Positions 1 through 5,919 are shown, numbered from the stretch's first letter. The stretch is 9,548 bases of DNA from Dethiobacter sp. (GCA_018333405.1 JAGXSR010000040.1:1-9548), one strand, 5' to 3'. The notes: a model not told the origin generated them from the letters alone. Translations and numbers: made by a program.

Positions 1-10
1 TATAGCAGGA

Positions 11-93
11 GGGTCAGGCCTATATTTTAAACATTGCGGCCTAATCAAAAAGATGACTTAAACAATTTCATGTCAAGAAAATATACCTGACCC
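11..93. repeat. Imperfect inverted repeat with GGGTCAGG ends (REP/MITE-like)
   Basis: The left arm (11-28) reads GGGTCAGGCCTATATTTT and the right arm (78-93) reads AAAATATACCTGACCC, so the two ends pair over about 16 positions with a two-base gap, enclosing about 49 bp. No coding frame is seen inside. Repeats of this kind, with GGGTCAGG next to an AT-rich tract, resemble the small palindromic elements mobilised by REP-associated Y1 transposases, but no transposase is in the window. A third copy of the GGGTCAGG core lies at 2511-2518. The element type is inference; the pairing is visible. Confidence 0.45.
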
Positions 94-109
94 CCATGCT
101 CCCCCGACA

Positions 110-170
110 GCGCGTCCGTGCCCAGAGGATTGCAGAAATTTTGATCGCCCCTGGCGGACGCGCACTTTTT
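110..170 (+). terminator. Terminator-like stem with T-run
   Basis: GCGCGTCCG (110-118) pairs perfectly with CGGACGCGC (155-163), and CCAG (122-125) can extend the stem with CTGG (151-154) after a three-base bulge. The stem is followed by ACTTTTT. The loop is long (about 25 nt) for a classical intrinsic terminator. It would end plus-strand transcription arriving from outside the window and insulate the toxin-antitoxin promoter just downstream. Confidence 0.4.
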
Positions 171-179
171 AGCTTTGTA

Positions 180-208
180 TTGACAACGTGCATACTGTGC
201 AGTATGCT
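180..208 (+). promoter_or_regulatory. Promoter and palindromic operator of the RelB-YafQ operon
   Basis: A consensus -35 box TTGACA (180-185) is followed after 17 bp by TATGCT (203-208). The palindrome GCATACTG-TG-CAGTATGC (190-207, 8-bp perfect arms) fills the spacer and most of the -10 box. RelB/DinJ-type antitoxins are ribbon-helix-helix proteins that repress their own operon by binding such palindromes, with the toxin as co-repressor. The position fits direct exclusion of RNA polymerase. A good SD (GAAAGGAG, 225-232) precedes the ATG at 242. Confidence 0.75.
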
Positions 209-241
209 GAATATGCTAAGCAATGAAAGGAGTATGTTGCC

Positions 242-514
242 ATGAGTGAAACCACAAATGTCAGCATTCGGATAGATGTTCAACTTAAGAAGCAGGCTGA
301 AGAACTCTTCTCGGACTTGGGTCTCAATATGACCACAGCCATGACCATATTCCTTCGTCAGGCTGTACGCAACCAAGGAATCCCGTTTGAGATTTCACGT
401 GTTCCGAACGCGGAAACAATCGCGGCAATGAGAGAAGCGGAGACCATTGCCCGCGACCCGAACGTAAGGGGATATACCGATCTTGACGTGCTGTTTAAGG
501 ATTTGAAAGCATGA
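242..514 (+). CDS. RelB/DinJ family type II antitoxin
   Basis: This 90-residue protein is the expected size for a RelB/DinJ antitoxin. The N-terminal part (about residues 5-45, including VSIRIDVQLKKQAEELFSDL and NMTTAMTIFLRQAV) matches the ribbon-helix-helix DNA-binding region: a short beta strand, then two helices. The C-terminal half, rich in acidic residues and ending in DVLFKDLKA, would wrap and neutralise the toxin. The start is fixed by a strong SD 9 bases upstream. Its stop overlaps the start of the YafQ-like toxin in an ATGA, the usual arrangement that couples translation and keeps antitoxin in excess. It presumably represses its own promoter through the palindrome at 190-207. The family call is firm; the assignment to RelB rather than DinJ naming is a matter of convention. 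Confidence 0.9.
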   Translation: MSETTNVSIRIDVQLKKQAEELFSDLGLNMTTAMTIFLRQAVRNQGIPFEISRVPNAETIAAMREAETIARDPNVRGYTDLDVLFKDLKA

Positions 515-786
515 AATATACCGTCAAACCTACAAACAGATTCCGCAAGGACTACAAGCTGATGGAAAAGCGCAACTTGGAGATGTCTTTACTTGACGAA
601 ATCATCGCGAAGCTGGCGCAAGGCATCCCGCTTCCTTCGAGCAACCAAGACCATGAACTGACTGGTAACTATGTCGAGTATCGGGAATGTCATATCCAGC
701 CAGATTGGTTGCTTATCTATCGCATTGAGAACGATGTTCTTGTTCTTACGCTGACCCGCACGGGTACCCACAGCGATTTATTCTAA
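511..786 (+). CDS. yafQ: YafQ family mRNA-interferase toxin (RelE/ParE superfamily)
   Basis: This 91-residue protein aligns along its whole length with YafQ, a ribosome-dependent endoribonuclease that cleaves mRNA in the A site and halts translation when its antitoxin is degraded. The residues that matter in E. coli YafQ have clear counterparts: His48 (in DHEL), His61 and Asp65 (in CHIQPDW) and His87 (in RTGTHSDLF). The toxin therefore looks catalytically intact. It starts inside the antitoxin stop codon (ATGA overlap). It ends 6 bp from the 3' end of the convergent HNH fragment. The pair probably acts as a stabilisation or stress module in this accessory region. Symbol given by family resemblance. 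Confidence 0.88.
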   Translation: MKYTVKPTNRFRKDYKLMEKRNLEMSLLDEIIAKLAQGIPLPSSNQDHELTGNYVEYRECHIQPDWLLIYRIENDVLVLTLTRTGTHSDLF

Positions 787-792
787 GTGCCT

Positions 793-978
793 CTACCAGC
801 GTCCTCCCTCGCGGGCGGTGATTTCGAAATGACAAGGTGTACACAGTACCTTGAGGTTTTCGTCGTCGGTGGTGCCGCCTTGTGCCAGCGGCTTGACGTG
901 GTGCACCTCTTGCGTCGGCGTAAACTGCTCTCGCTCTAAACAGCGTTCGCAGAGCGGATGCGCTGCATGGTGGCACAC
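793..978 (-). pseudogene. HNH endonuclease, C-terminal remnant
   Basis: The minus-strand frame encodes about 60 residues with the core of a phage-type HNH nuclease: HPLCERCLE, then EVHHVKPLAQGGTTDDENL and LCTPCH, ending REGGRW. The two CxxC pairs would hold a structural zinc, and HH...N...H is the nuclease motif. Family members are normally 100 residues or more and carry a longer basic N-terminal part, which is missing: a TAA stands in frame just before the GTG at 978, and homology begins only at AAHPLCERC. Immediately upstream the DNA codes instead for a flavodoxin-type protein in another frame, so this looks like a truncated gene joined to another remnant. It has no ribosome binding site of its own. 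Probably a prophage or mobile-element leftover. Confidence 0.65.
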
Positions 979-1153
979 TTACATAATAGACCGGAAAGAC
1001 AAAGCCGATGCGTTCATAAGGTAATTCAACAGCGCTTTCCTTGATGGCGTCCGCAACCGGAACAATTCTTGTTTCCCCAAGCTTGTGCGCTAGATCCCGG
1101 GCTACCGCCAGACTGTTTCCTGTTCCGCTAAAATAATATACGATATTTGACAT
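970..1153 (-). pseudogene. EFR1-type flavodoxin/ferredoxin protein, N-terminal remnant
   Basis: From the ATG at 1153, preceded by AAGGAG (1161-1166), the frame encodes about 60 residues beginning MSNIVYYFSGTGNSLAVARD. This is the flavodoxin-like FMN phosphate-binding loop (YFSGTGNS) found at the N terminus of EFR1 family ferredoxins, which go on for some 200 further residues including two 4Fe-4S clusters. Homology runs as far as IGFVFPVYYVSVP and then stops. The same frame continues to 746 but only as antisense-type sequence over the HNH fragment, without flavodoxin or Cys motifs. The start signals are intact, so a short peptide could still be made, but no functional electron-transfer protein remains. 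Confidence 0.65.
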
Positions 1154-1179
1154 AACACAACTCCTTATGGCGTCTCCGT

Positions 1180-1236
1180 TTGTGGGCGCCACGGTGGGCG
1201 GTGCACCGCCCGGAATCGTCAAGCGTTGACCCACAA
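1180..1236. repeat. Nested palindrome between operon end and flavodoxin remnant
   Basis: GGGCGGTGCACCGCCC (1196-1211) is a perfect 16-bp palindrome. It sits inside a larger inverted repeat, TTGTGGG (1180-1186) with CCCACAA (1230-1236). No T-run follows on either strand, so it is not a typical intrinsic terminator, though it lies just downstream of the minus-strand DUF2089 operon and might stop or stabilise that transcript. It could also be a recombination or protein-binding site. The pairing is seen directly; the role is unknown. Confidence 0.4.
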
Positions 1237-1257
1237 CTATTTGCGCTTTATGAATAT

Positions 1258-1698
1258 TTACTCCACAAAGACCTTTACTTTTTCGCCATTACCGCTTTCC
1301 ACGTCGATTTCCATATCAGAAAGCGCGTCTATAAGGTCGTCCAGATCTTCCTTCTTAATGTTGCGCACGTCAAACTGTATGCCCTTGTCTTTTAATACGT
1401 CGTCAATATGATCAAAGGCCTGGGGCGGAATAAGGGATGTCAGCTTAATGCCGGTCCTGATCAGGGATATCGGAACGCGGACATTGACGCGATCCTGTTT
1501 ATCGGAAGGTGCATTCTCACCCGGAGTTACCGTTACTCTTAGATACTTTGGCAACTTCTTCGGCGCTGCAGATTCGCCATCCGATTCACTCGCTGTTTCT
1601 TCGGCGTTTTTTAAAGCGGTAAGCAGCCGGTACGCTTCGTCGCTTGTTAACTTGTTGGCGGCCAGCATTTCGAGTATCCTTTTTGTACTATCACTCAT
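1258..1698 (-). CDS. SHOCT-like (YvlB N-terminal type) domain protein
   Basis: This 146-residue soluble, acidic protein begins with a short helical module, about residues 7-33 (RILEMLAANKLTSDEAYRLL), of the SHOCT-like kind found at the N terminus of YvlB and LiaX proteins. A low-complexity linker rich in Glu, Ser and Ala follows (about 33-48). The C-terminal region holds a beta-rich stretch (KYLRVTVTPG...DRVNVRVPISLI) and a helical part with FDHIDDVLKDKGIQFDV. No signal peptide or membrane segment is seen. The start is set by AGGAGG (1707-1712) eight bases upstream. It is the last gene of a three-gene minus-strand operon with a DUF2089 regulator and a small membrane protein. YvlB/LiaX-like proteins are tied to envelope stress responses; extending that role here is inference. 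Confidence 0.75.
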   Translation of the reverse strand: MSDSTKRILEMLAANKLTSDEAYRLLTALKNAEETASESDGESAAPKKLPKYLRVTVTPGENAPSDKQDRVNVRVPISLIRTGIKLTSLIPPQAFDHIDDVLKDKGIQFDVRNIKKEDLDDLIDALSDMEIDVESGNGEKVKVFVE

Positions 1699-1719
1699 TG
1701 TTTTTTCCTCCTCAATCGC

Positions 1720-2007
1720 TTAAATTATGGAAATTGTGATTATGTGACGCGGACTGCTTACATCTACTGAAAGCCCGCGCAGCGCGCAATACAGCTTATA
1801 TATATACCATATGACCTTAAACGGCGAAAACCCCCATCCCTTGTTCCAAAAAGCAATCGTGGCGACAATAGCAACCGGAAGCAAAACAACCCCTAAAATA
1901 ATTACAAGCGGCAGCAATAAAAGAAAAACCGGTAAGGGCAGAAAGAACTTTGTGCTTTGGCTGTCGTCTGTAATGCGTATAATGATCAGAAGTGGCGGCC
2001 ATATCAT
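1720..2007 (-). CDS. Small membrane protein of the DUF2089/SHOCT-like operon
   Basis: This 95-residue protein has a long hydrophobic stretch at about residues 23-53 (PLPVFLLLLPLVIILGVVLL and on), enough for one long or two short membrane segments, followed by a cytosolic tail with KLYCALRGLSVDVSS. I do not recognise a named family, but small proteins of this layout often sit between DUF2089 and SHOCT-like genes in Clostridia. Its ATG overlaps the stop of the upstream DUF2089 gene (ATGA at 2004-2007), pointing to translational coupling; its own ribosome binding site is weak. The gap to the next gene is 21 bp and carries that gene's AGGAGG. It may anchor or signal to the soluble partners at the membrane, which is inference. 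Confidence 0.7.
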   Translation of the reverse strand: MIWPPLLIIIRITDDSQSTKFFLPLPVFLLLLPLVIILGVVLLPVAIVATIAFWNKGWGFSPFKVIWYIYKLYCALRGLSVDVSSPRHIITISII

Positions 2008-2360
2008 TTCTCTAATCTCTTTAGAGCTTCTTCAGCATTTATAAGTCCCTGCTCAAGCTCGCCCAGAACATCTTCGTGTAAGTGTCCGGATACTTTTTCG
2101 ACCAACTCAAGTTGCTTCGCTATCCGGTTCAATCTGTTTTTAACAGTCGGATAGCTTATTCCAAACATGGTCTCCATGCTTTTTATCGAGCCGTGAGATC
2201 CGACGAAGGCCATCACGAATACCTGATCTTCAGCAGACAGGCTCGCGAGCGGCGGAAGTGAAAAAGCACCCTCGATCGCGATACCGTTTTCAAGCATTCG
2301 CACTCTTTCAATCACAATTTTTTTGCCTTGCGTAAGCTTTGTCAGTTCATGCCATTCCAT
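2004..2360 (-). CDS. DUF2089 family HTH regulator
   Basis: This 118-residue protein matches the DUF2089 core: IEGAFSLPPLASLSAEDQVF (about residues 29-48), then a helix-turn-helix with GSIKSMETMFGISYPTVKNR (57-76). Many DUF2089 proteins carry an N-terminal zinc ribbon (CPVCG); here there are no cysteines, so the ribbon is absent. The C terminus (98-118, VLGELEQGLINAEEALKRLE) is a second short helical module that resembles the SHOCT-like module at the start of the third gene in the operon. It is the first gene of the operon, with its own promoter at 2407-2435, and probably regulates the operon itself; the target is not visible in the sequence. Confidence 0.82.
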   Translation of the reverse strand: MEWHELTKLTQGKKIVIERVRMLENGIAIEGAFSLPPLASLSAEDQVFVMAFVGSHGSIKSMETMFGISYPTVKNRLNRIAKQLELVEKVSGHLHEDVLGELEQGLINAEEALKRLEK

Positions 2361-2406
2361 GAGACTTCTTCATCCTTATTGAAATATCGTTTTTTCTAAT
2401 GAGCCA

Positions 2407-2435
2407 ATCATATAACACGCTTTGCAGATAGTCAA
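2407..2435 (-). promoter_or_regulatory. Sigma-A type promoter of the DUF2089 operon
   Basis: On the minus strand TTGACT (2435-2430) is followed by a 17-bp spacer and TATGAT (2412-2407). The start of transcription would fall near 2400, leaving a leader of about 40 nt before the ATG at 2360. The surrounding 2380-2490 is very AT-rich, with repeated TCAATAGT words at 2432-2439 and 2461-2468 that could be binding sites. Confidence 0.6.
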
Positions 2436-2700
2436 TAGTAATATTAATTAATTTAATAATATCAATAGTCATGTTTAAAGATATTTAATATAGAACGTGG
2501 CTGGAGGTTGGGGTCAGGGCTTGTCCATAAAGAAAGGCATCGCGATAAATGCGCAAAAGATAAACGGATTGGAGTGGTGGCAGCTACAGTCAGACGCTCG
2601 AACTGCTGGAGTATCACCAGCAAATACACATAACTTAAAAATATCTATTGTATCCCGCCAAAGCCTAAAGCTATAGTCGTATATACGTATAAATATGTCA
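2436..2700. other. Intergenic region without a convincing gene
   Basis: This stretch separates the divergent DUF2089 and XRE genes. The left part (to about 2490) is AT-rich. At 2511-2518 there is a GGGTCAGG core like that of the inverted repeat at the left edge of the window, followed by CTTGTCC. From about 2497 to 2672 one plus frame stays open for nearly 60 codons from a GTG, but it has no ribosome binding site and I recognise no domain; it may be a decayed fragment. A palindrome CGTATATACG (2678-2687) lies just before the XRE promoter and could be an operator. Confidence 0.4.
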
Positions 2701-2707
2701 ATTATGT

Positions 2708-2736
2708 TTGACTAATATTCTTATTTATGTTACCAT
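2708..2736 (+). promoter_or_regulatory. Probable promoter of the XRE gene
   Basis: TTGACT (2708-2713) is followed by a 17-bp spacer and TACCAT (2731-2736), a moderate -10 box. Transcription would start near 2743, which makes the first in-frame ATG (2743) effectively leaderless and favours the ATG at 2758, which has the SD AAGGTGG (2746-2752). Confidence 0.4.
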
Positions 2737-2757
2737 GATTTCATGAAGGTGGCAGCG

Positions 2758-2970
2758 ATGGGTAAAAACCTGCGGGTAAAATCAGCGCGAGCCGCAAAGG
2801 ACATGTCCCAAAAAGACCTTGCGGAAGCCGTCGGGGTAGCCCGGCAAACAATGAATGCGATTGAAAAGGGCGACTACAACCCCTCAATAAAACTGTGCAT
2901 CGCGATCTGCAAAGTGCTTGGGAAAACGCTTGACCAACTCTTCTGGGAGGGTGAAGATCATGAGAAATAA
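2758..2970 (+). CDS. XRE family transcriptional regulator (YgzD-like)
   Basis: This 70-residue protein is a single helix-turn-helix domain of the small Cro/CI type. The recognition region is residues 17-37, SQKDLAEAVGVARQTMNAIEK, followed by the typical YNPSIKLCIAICKVLGKTLDQLF. Length and layout match the YgzD group of compact regulators that usually sit directly before a small membrane protein gene, as here. An ATG also exists at 2743, but the SD AAGGTGG (2746-2752) is correctly placed only for 2758. The gene overlaps the next one by 11 bp, so the two are translated together. The regulator probably controls its own operon; no inducer can be read from the sequence. Confidence 0.87.
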   Translation: MGKNLRVKSARAAKDMSQKDLAEAVGVARQTMNAIEKGDYNPSIKLCIAICKVLGKTLDQLFWEGEDHEK

Positions 2971-3394
2971 AGACGGTTTGGACGAAATGCAAAAGGGACG
3001 GCGCGATAAAATAGGCAATCAAATGTTTATGTTTATGTTCTTTGCGCTCCTCATTGATTCCGGTCTTTATGGAGCTGGGGTGCGCTGGCTTAACTATCCT
3101 GCCAATGTTATGGTTATTATATCCGCCTGTATAAGTATATACCTGGTCAGGCTGATTGCGCTGCACGCCTACCATCCTCCGAAAACCCAGAACAGATCTA
3201 TAATAACTTTAATTATCGCCATTATCGTTTCCATCGCGCTTGCGATTGCGCTTTCAATGGGGAAAATCCCAGAAAAAACCAATGACAATTCAGGGATAAT
3301 ACTTTTTATCGTTTCCGCTGCCGGGCTGCTTGGCATATTAATCGCTGCGTTGATTAAGAAAATAAATAGCAGCAAGGATGATAAAGATGCGTAA
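2960..3394 (+). CDS. Small multi-pass membrane protein paired with XRE regulator (DUF6773-like)
   Basis: The protein has 144 residues. A charged, soluble N-terminal part (about 1-20: GLDEMQKGRRDKIGNQ) is followed by four hydrophobic segments, at about 20-38, 46-65, 78-96 and 107-127, and a lysine/aspartate-rich tail. The word IGNQMFMFMFFALLIDSGLY with GVRWLNYPANVMV resembles membrane proteins that follow YgzD-type regulators, possibly DUF6773; this family name is from memory and uncertain. The ATG at 2960 is chosen because GGGAGGGTG (2945-2952) precedes it and it overlaps the XRE stop. Such regulator-membrane pairs are often considered signalling or stress modules, but the function is unknown. 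Confidence 0.75.
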   Translation: MRNKDGLDEMQKGRRDKIGNQMFMFMFFALLIDSGLYGAGVRWLNYPANVMVIISACISIYLVRLIALHAYHPPKTQNRSIITLIIAIIVSIALAIALSMGKIPEKTNDNSGIILFIVSAAGLLGILIAALIKKINSSKDDKDA

Positions 3395-3397
3395 CGC

Positions 3398-3419
3398 GAG
3401 CTCTTTGGGAAAAGGGCTC
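3398..3419 (+). other. Hairpin between membrane gene and M23 gene
   Basis: GAGCTCTTT (3398-3406) pairs with AAAGGGCTC (3411-3419) through nine positions, one of them G-U, with a four-base loop GGGA. No T-run follows, so it is not a standard terminator. It lies 4 nt after the membrane protein stop and 44 nt before the M23 start and could protect the upstream message or dampen read-through. Confidence 0.45.
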
Positions 3420-3463
3420 ATGACGGCATTATTGATGGCTCACTTATTTGAGGTGGTAGTCGT

Positions 3464-4378
3464 ATGAATCGGCTGATATCCGTATCCAGTAAACTTAAAT
3501 TTTTGGGATTGCTTGGGTTACCGACTTTCTTTTCTGAAGCCGCGATTTGGAGGTACTTATGGCTGCTTTGGCTTTTTGCCTTGGTTGAGATAATCGCATC
3601 ACTTCCCAAGTTTTGGCAAAGTGTGCAGTATCTCGTCTGCATGCCGTATATTTATATTTCTCGCAGATTTCGCCTTCCAGATATAGCCAGCCATCAGCCT
3701 GCGGTTTTGTATTCTCTGCCATTTGATGGAGAATGGGTTGTTGTAAACGGCGGTACAGACAGAAGTACAAGCCACTCATGGGGAGTGCCAACACAGCGGT
3801 ATGCCTATGATTTTGTGATTCTGGGCGATGACGGTAAAAGCTGTGCTGGGGAAAATACTATTTTACGGAACTATCACTGCTATGGAAAGGATGTCTTGGC
3901 GCCAGCCGACGGCGTTGTTGCGGATGTGAAGGATCAATATCCGGATGCCCGCACATTTGGAAACGGCAGCGTGGATCACTCCGTAAAAGATATTCGCGGA
4001 AACTATGTCGTGATCAGACATGCGGAGAAAGAGTACAGCTTCATTGCCCACCTTTTGCCGAAGAGCATAAGAGTAAAAGTCGGTCAGCAGGTAAAATGCG
4101 GCGAACAGATTGCAAACTGCGGAAACTCCGGAAACACGTCGGAACCGCATATCCACTTTCACGTTCAGGACGGCAAGAGTTTCTACGCGTCAGCGGGGCT
4201 TCCTGTTTTGTTTCAGGGTATCCAGGCAGAGCGGGCAAAAAATTATGACAAGTTTGATCCCCGTACTGTCCCGCAACGATGTGAGAACGACGAGTCTACT
4301 ATCCAGAGGGGGTATAGCGTAGCGAATTTAAGGCTTACTACAGGTGAAAAACATGCAGGAGGTTCCTATAAAGATTAA
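3464..4378 (+). CDS. Membrane-anchored M23 family metallopeptidase
   Basis: This 304-residue protein has one or two hydrophobic segments near the N terminus (about 27-46 and 54-65) and an M23 (LytM/peptidase-like) domain at about 88-250. Visible motifs: AYDF with Asp116, the lysostaphin-type AH (His196), and GNSGNTSEPHIHFHV with His229 and His231. M23 enzymes are zinc peptidases that usually cut peptidoglycan cross-bridges. The usual HxxxD reads RYAYD here, so the first zinc ligand is not at its standard place; His104 in SHSW may replace it. The gene starts after GAGGTGG (3452-3458), 69 bp behind the membrane protein and in the same direction. Whether the catalytic domain faces outside depends on topology that I cannot settle; there is no cleavable signal peptide. 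Confidence 0.85.
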   Translation: MNRLISVSSKLKFLGLLGLPTFFSEAAIWRYLWLLWLFALVEIIASLPKFWQSVQYLVCMPYIYISRRFRLPDIASHQPAVLYSLPFDGEWVVVNGGTDRSTSHSWGVPTQRYAYDFVILGDDGKSCAGENTILRNYHCYGKDVLAPADGVVADVKDQYPDARTFGNGSVDHSVKDIRGNYVVIRHAEKEYSFIAHLLPKSIRVKVGQQVKCGEQIANCGNSGNTSEPHIHFHVQDGKSFYASAGLPVLFQGIQAERAKNYDKFDPRTVPQRCENDESTIQRGYSVANLRLTTGEKHAGGSYKD

Positions 4379-4418
4379 ACCTTGATATACTGACCATGAA
4401 TTCGGAGGCAACAGGATA

Positions 4419-5180
4419 ATGAGACAGTGGTACGAAATATTGTTTGATAATTATGGGGATCAGTATGACAAAGAGTCTTTTACTCAGGGGACAGCTGGTG
4501 AATGTGACTTTATCGAGAAAGAGCTTAATTATGACAGTTCTTTAAAGATCATCGACATCGGTTGCGGAACCGGCAGGCATGCTATCGAGCTTACAAAAAG
4601 AGGATATTTAGTTACCGGAATTGATTTATCTGAGTCTCAGCTGAATAAAGCAAGAGAGAAAGCGCAGAAGCTCGACCTCAGGATTGATTTTTTCAGACAT
4701 GATGCCAGAAATCTGCCCTTTGAAAACCAGTTTGATGCAGCCATTATGCTTTGCGAAGGCGGATTTCCATTAATGGAAACAGATGAAATGAATTTTGAGA
4801 TATTGAAAAATGTCACAAAATCATTGAAAAGCTCCGCTAAGTTCATTTTTACAACCCTTAATGGCTTGTTTCCTCTATATCATTCCATCAATGATTTTCA
4901 TGAAACTGGCGCTAATGAAGAAGGCGCACATTACAAGAGCGACAGTTTTGATTTGATGACCATGAGGGATTATAACGTCACTACTTTTACTGATGACGAC
5001 GGAAAGGTATGCGAGCTTAAGTGCAACGAAAGATACTATATGCCAAGCGAGATAACCTGGCTTCTCAAATCCTTGGAGTTTAAAAAGATCGAAATATTCG
5101 GAGCAAAACTGGGGGCATACTCAAGGGAAGATCAGCTCACGACAGCAGATTATGAAATGCTTGTTATTGCGGAAAAGTAG
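4419..5180 (+). CDS. Class I SAM-dependent methyltransferase
   Basis: This 253-residue protein carries the Rossmann-type methyltransferase motifs in order: motif I IIDIGCGTGRHAIEL (about 44-58) binding S-adenosylmethionine, the acidic end of strand 2 in GIDLSESQLNKA (Asp69), DARNLPF after strand 3, and AAIMLCEGGFPLME as motif IV. The C-terminal part (KSDSFDLMTMRDYNV...ERYYMPSEI) is the beta-rich substrate region common in the Methyltransf_25/11 group; the substrate cannot be told. The start follows GGAGG (4404-4408) with a 10-base gap. It lies 40 bp behind the M23 gene and may be co-transcribed with it. The gene is intact to a natural stop, but the next base-pairs already belong to a hydrolase fragment. 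Confidence 0.88.
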   Translation: MRQWYEILFDNYGDQYDKESFTQGTAGECDFIEKELNYDSSLKIIDIGCGTGRHAIELTKRGYLVTGIDLSESQLNKAREKAQKLDLRIDFFRHDARNLPFENQFDAAIMLCEGGFPLMETDEMNFEILKNVTKSLKSSAKFIFTTLNGLFPLYHSINDFHETGANEEGAHYKSDSFDLMTMRDYNVTTFTDDDGKVCELKCNERYYMPSEITWLLKSLEFKKIEIFGAKLGAYSREDQLTTADYEMLVIAEK

Positions 5181-5182
5181 CG

Positions 5183-5635
5183 GCGGTCGCCCGGTTCTTT
5201 GAGCGAACACTTAAATCTGACCAGCCGCCGCAGGGGAAGACGCTCTTTTACTATACGCTTGGTGAGGAGGCATGGAAAAATTCAGATACCTTCCCGCTGC
5301 CGGACGCTGATCTGCAAACGTGGTATTTCCAGGCTGAACATGGCCTGTCACCCGAAATTCCGCCGGCCGGCAACGCCGCCGACACTTACCTGGTGGATTT
5401 TGATGCTACCACCGGACACACCAACCGCTGGCATACCCAGATGGCCAAGCCGCTCGTTTACCCTGACCGCGCCAGAGAAGATCGCCGCCTGCTGACGTAT
5501 ACCTCTGCGCCGCTGGAATGTGACATAGAAATCACCGGCTACCCAATCGTGACTATGTATGCCGCATCCACCGAAGCGGATAGCGCGTTCTTCGTCTACC
5601 TTGAAGACGTAGATGAAAAGGGGGTTGTCCGCTAG
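5183..5635 (+). pseudogene. CocE/NonD family hydrolase, C-terminal domain fragment
   Basis: One plus-strand frame is open for 150 codons and encodes the C-terminal jelly-roll domain of CocE/X-Pro dipeptidyl-peptidase type acyl hydrolases: RFFERTLK, then LFYYTLGEEAWKNSDTFPLP, WYFQAEHGLS, the LLTYTSAPLECDIEITGYPI core and FFVYLEDVDEKGVVR. The catalytic alpha/beta-hydrolase part (some 350 residues) that must precede it is missing; the frame begins at the stop of the methyltransferase without start codon or ribosome binding site. The 3' end is lost too: after KGVVR a TAG appears, whereas relatives continue for roughly 100 residues. Higher GC than the flanking methyltransferase supports a separate origin. 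Not expected to be functional. Confidence 0.75.
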
Positions 5636-5919
5636 CTTTGGCTGAACATCATCTCAGAAGGTCGTTGGAGGCTTTATTTGATATAGGCCGGCACATTATT
5701 GCCAAGAAAGGCTACGGCAAACCGGAAAACTATAAGCAAATAATAGAAAAGCTAGGACAACATAAAGTTATCAGCCCTGATTTTGCGAATAAGATTCAGG
5801 GGATGGCAGGGTATCGCAACAGACTGGGTCAGGAATTCTGCACGGCTATTGCCAGGTATTTTGAAATTAGACAGCTAAAGAAGCCCGGCAAGGGTTTGTC
5901 TGACATGGTGCTCTATTAG
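5617..5919 (+). pseudogene. HepT/DUF86 family fragment (MNT-HepT toxin type)
   Basis: The frame, open from 5617, reads LALAEHHLRRSLEALFDIGRH and continues to KIQGMAGYRNRL (up to about 5826), the helical core of DUF86/HepT proteins. HepT toxins normally begin about 30 residues earlier and carry the RxxxxxH motif (as in RNRLVHxY). Here the sequence turns into GQEFCTAI directly after RNRL, so the catalytic His and the C-terminal helix are absent. The last 45 bases run antisense to arsC. There is no ribosome binding site before the TTG at 5638, and no MNT nucleotidyltransferase partner is nearby. The fragment abuts the hydrolase fragment with almost no spacer. I judge it a dead remnant. Confidence 0.7.

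Noticed and set aside
746..1234. A single 162-codon minus-strand open frame spanning the flavodoxin start and beyond.
   Set aside because: Only the part from 1153 to about 970 resembles a protein family; upstream of 1153 it lacks a start signal and downstream it is out-of-frame sequence over the HNH fragment.
2497..2672. Open plus frame from a GTG ending in VSPANTHNLKIS and a further 10 residues.
   Set aside because: No ribosome binding site, no recognised domain, and it contains a GGGTCAGG repeat core; too weak to call a gene.
3495..4238. Several 65-99 codon minus-strand frames opposite the M23 gene.
   Set aside because: They are shadows of the plus-strand gene, with no ribosome binding sites and no recognisable motifs.
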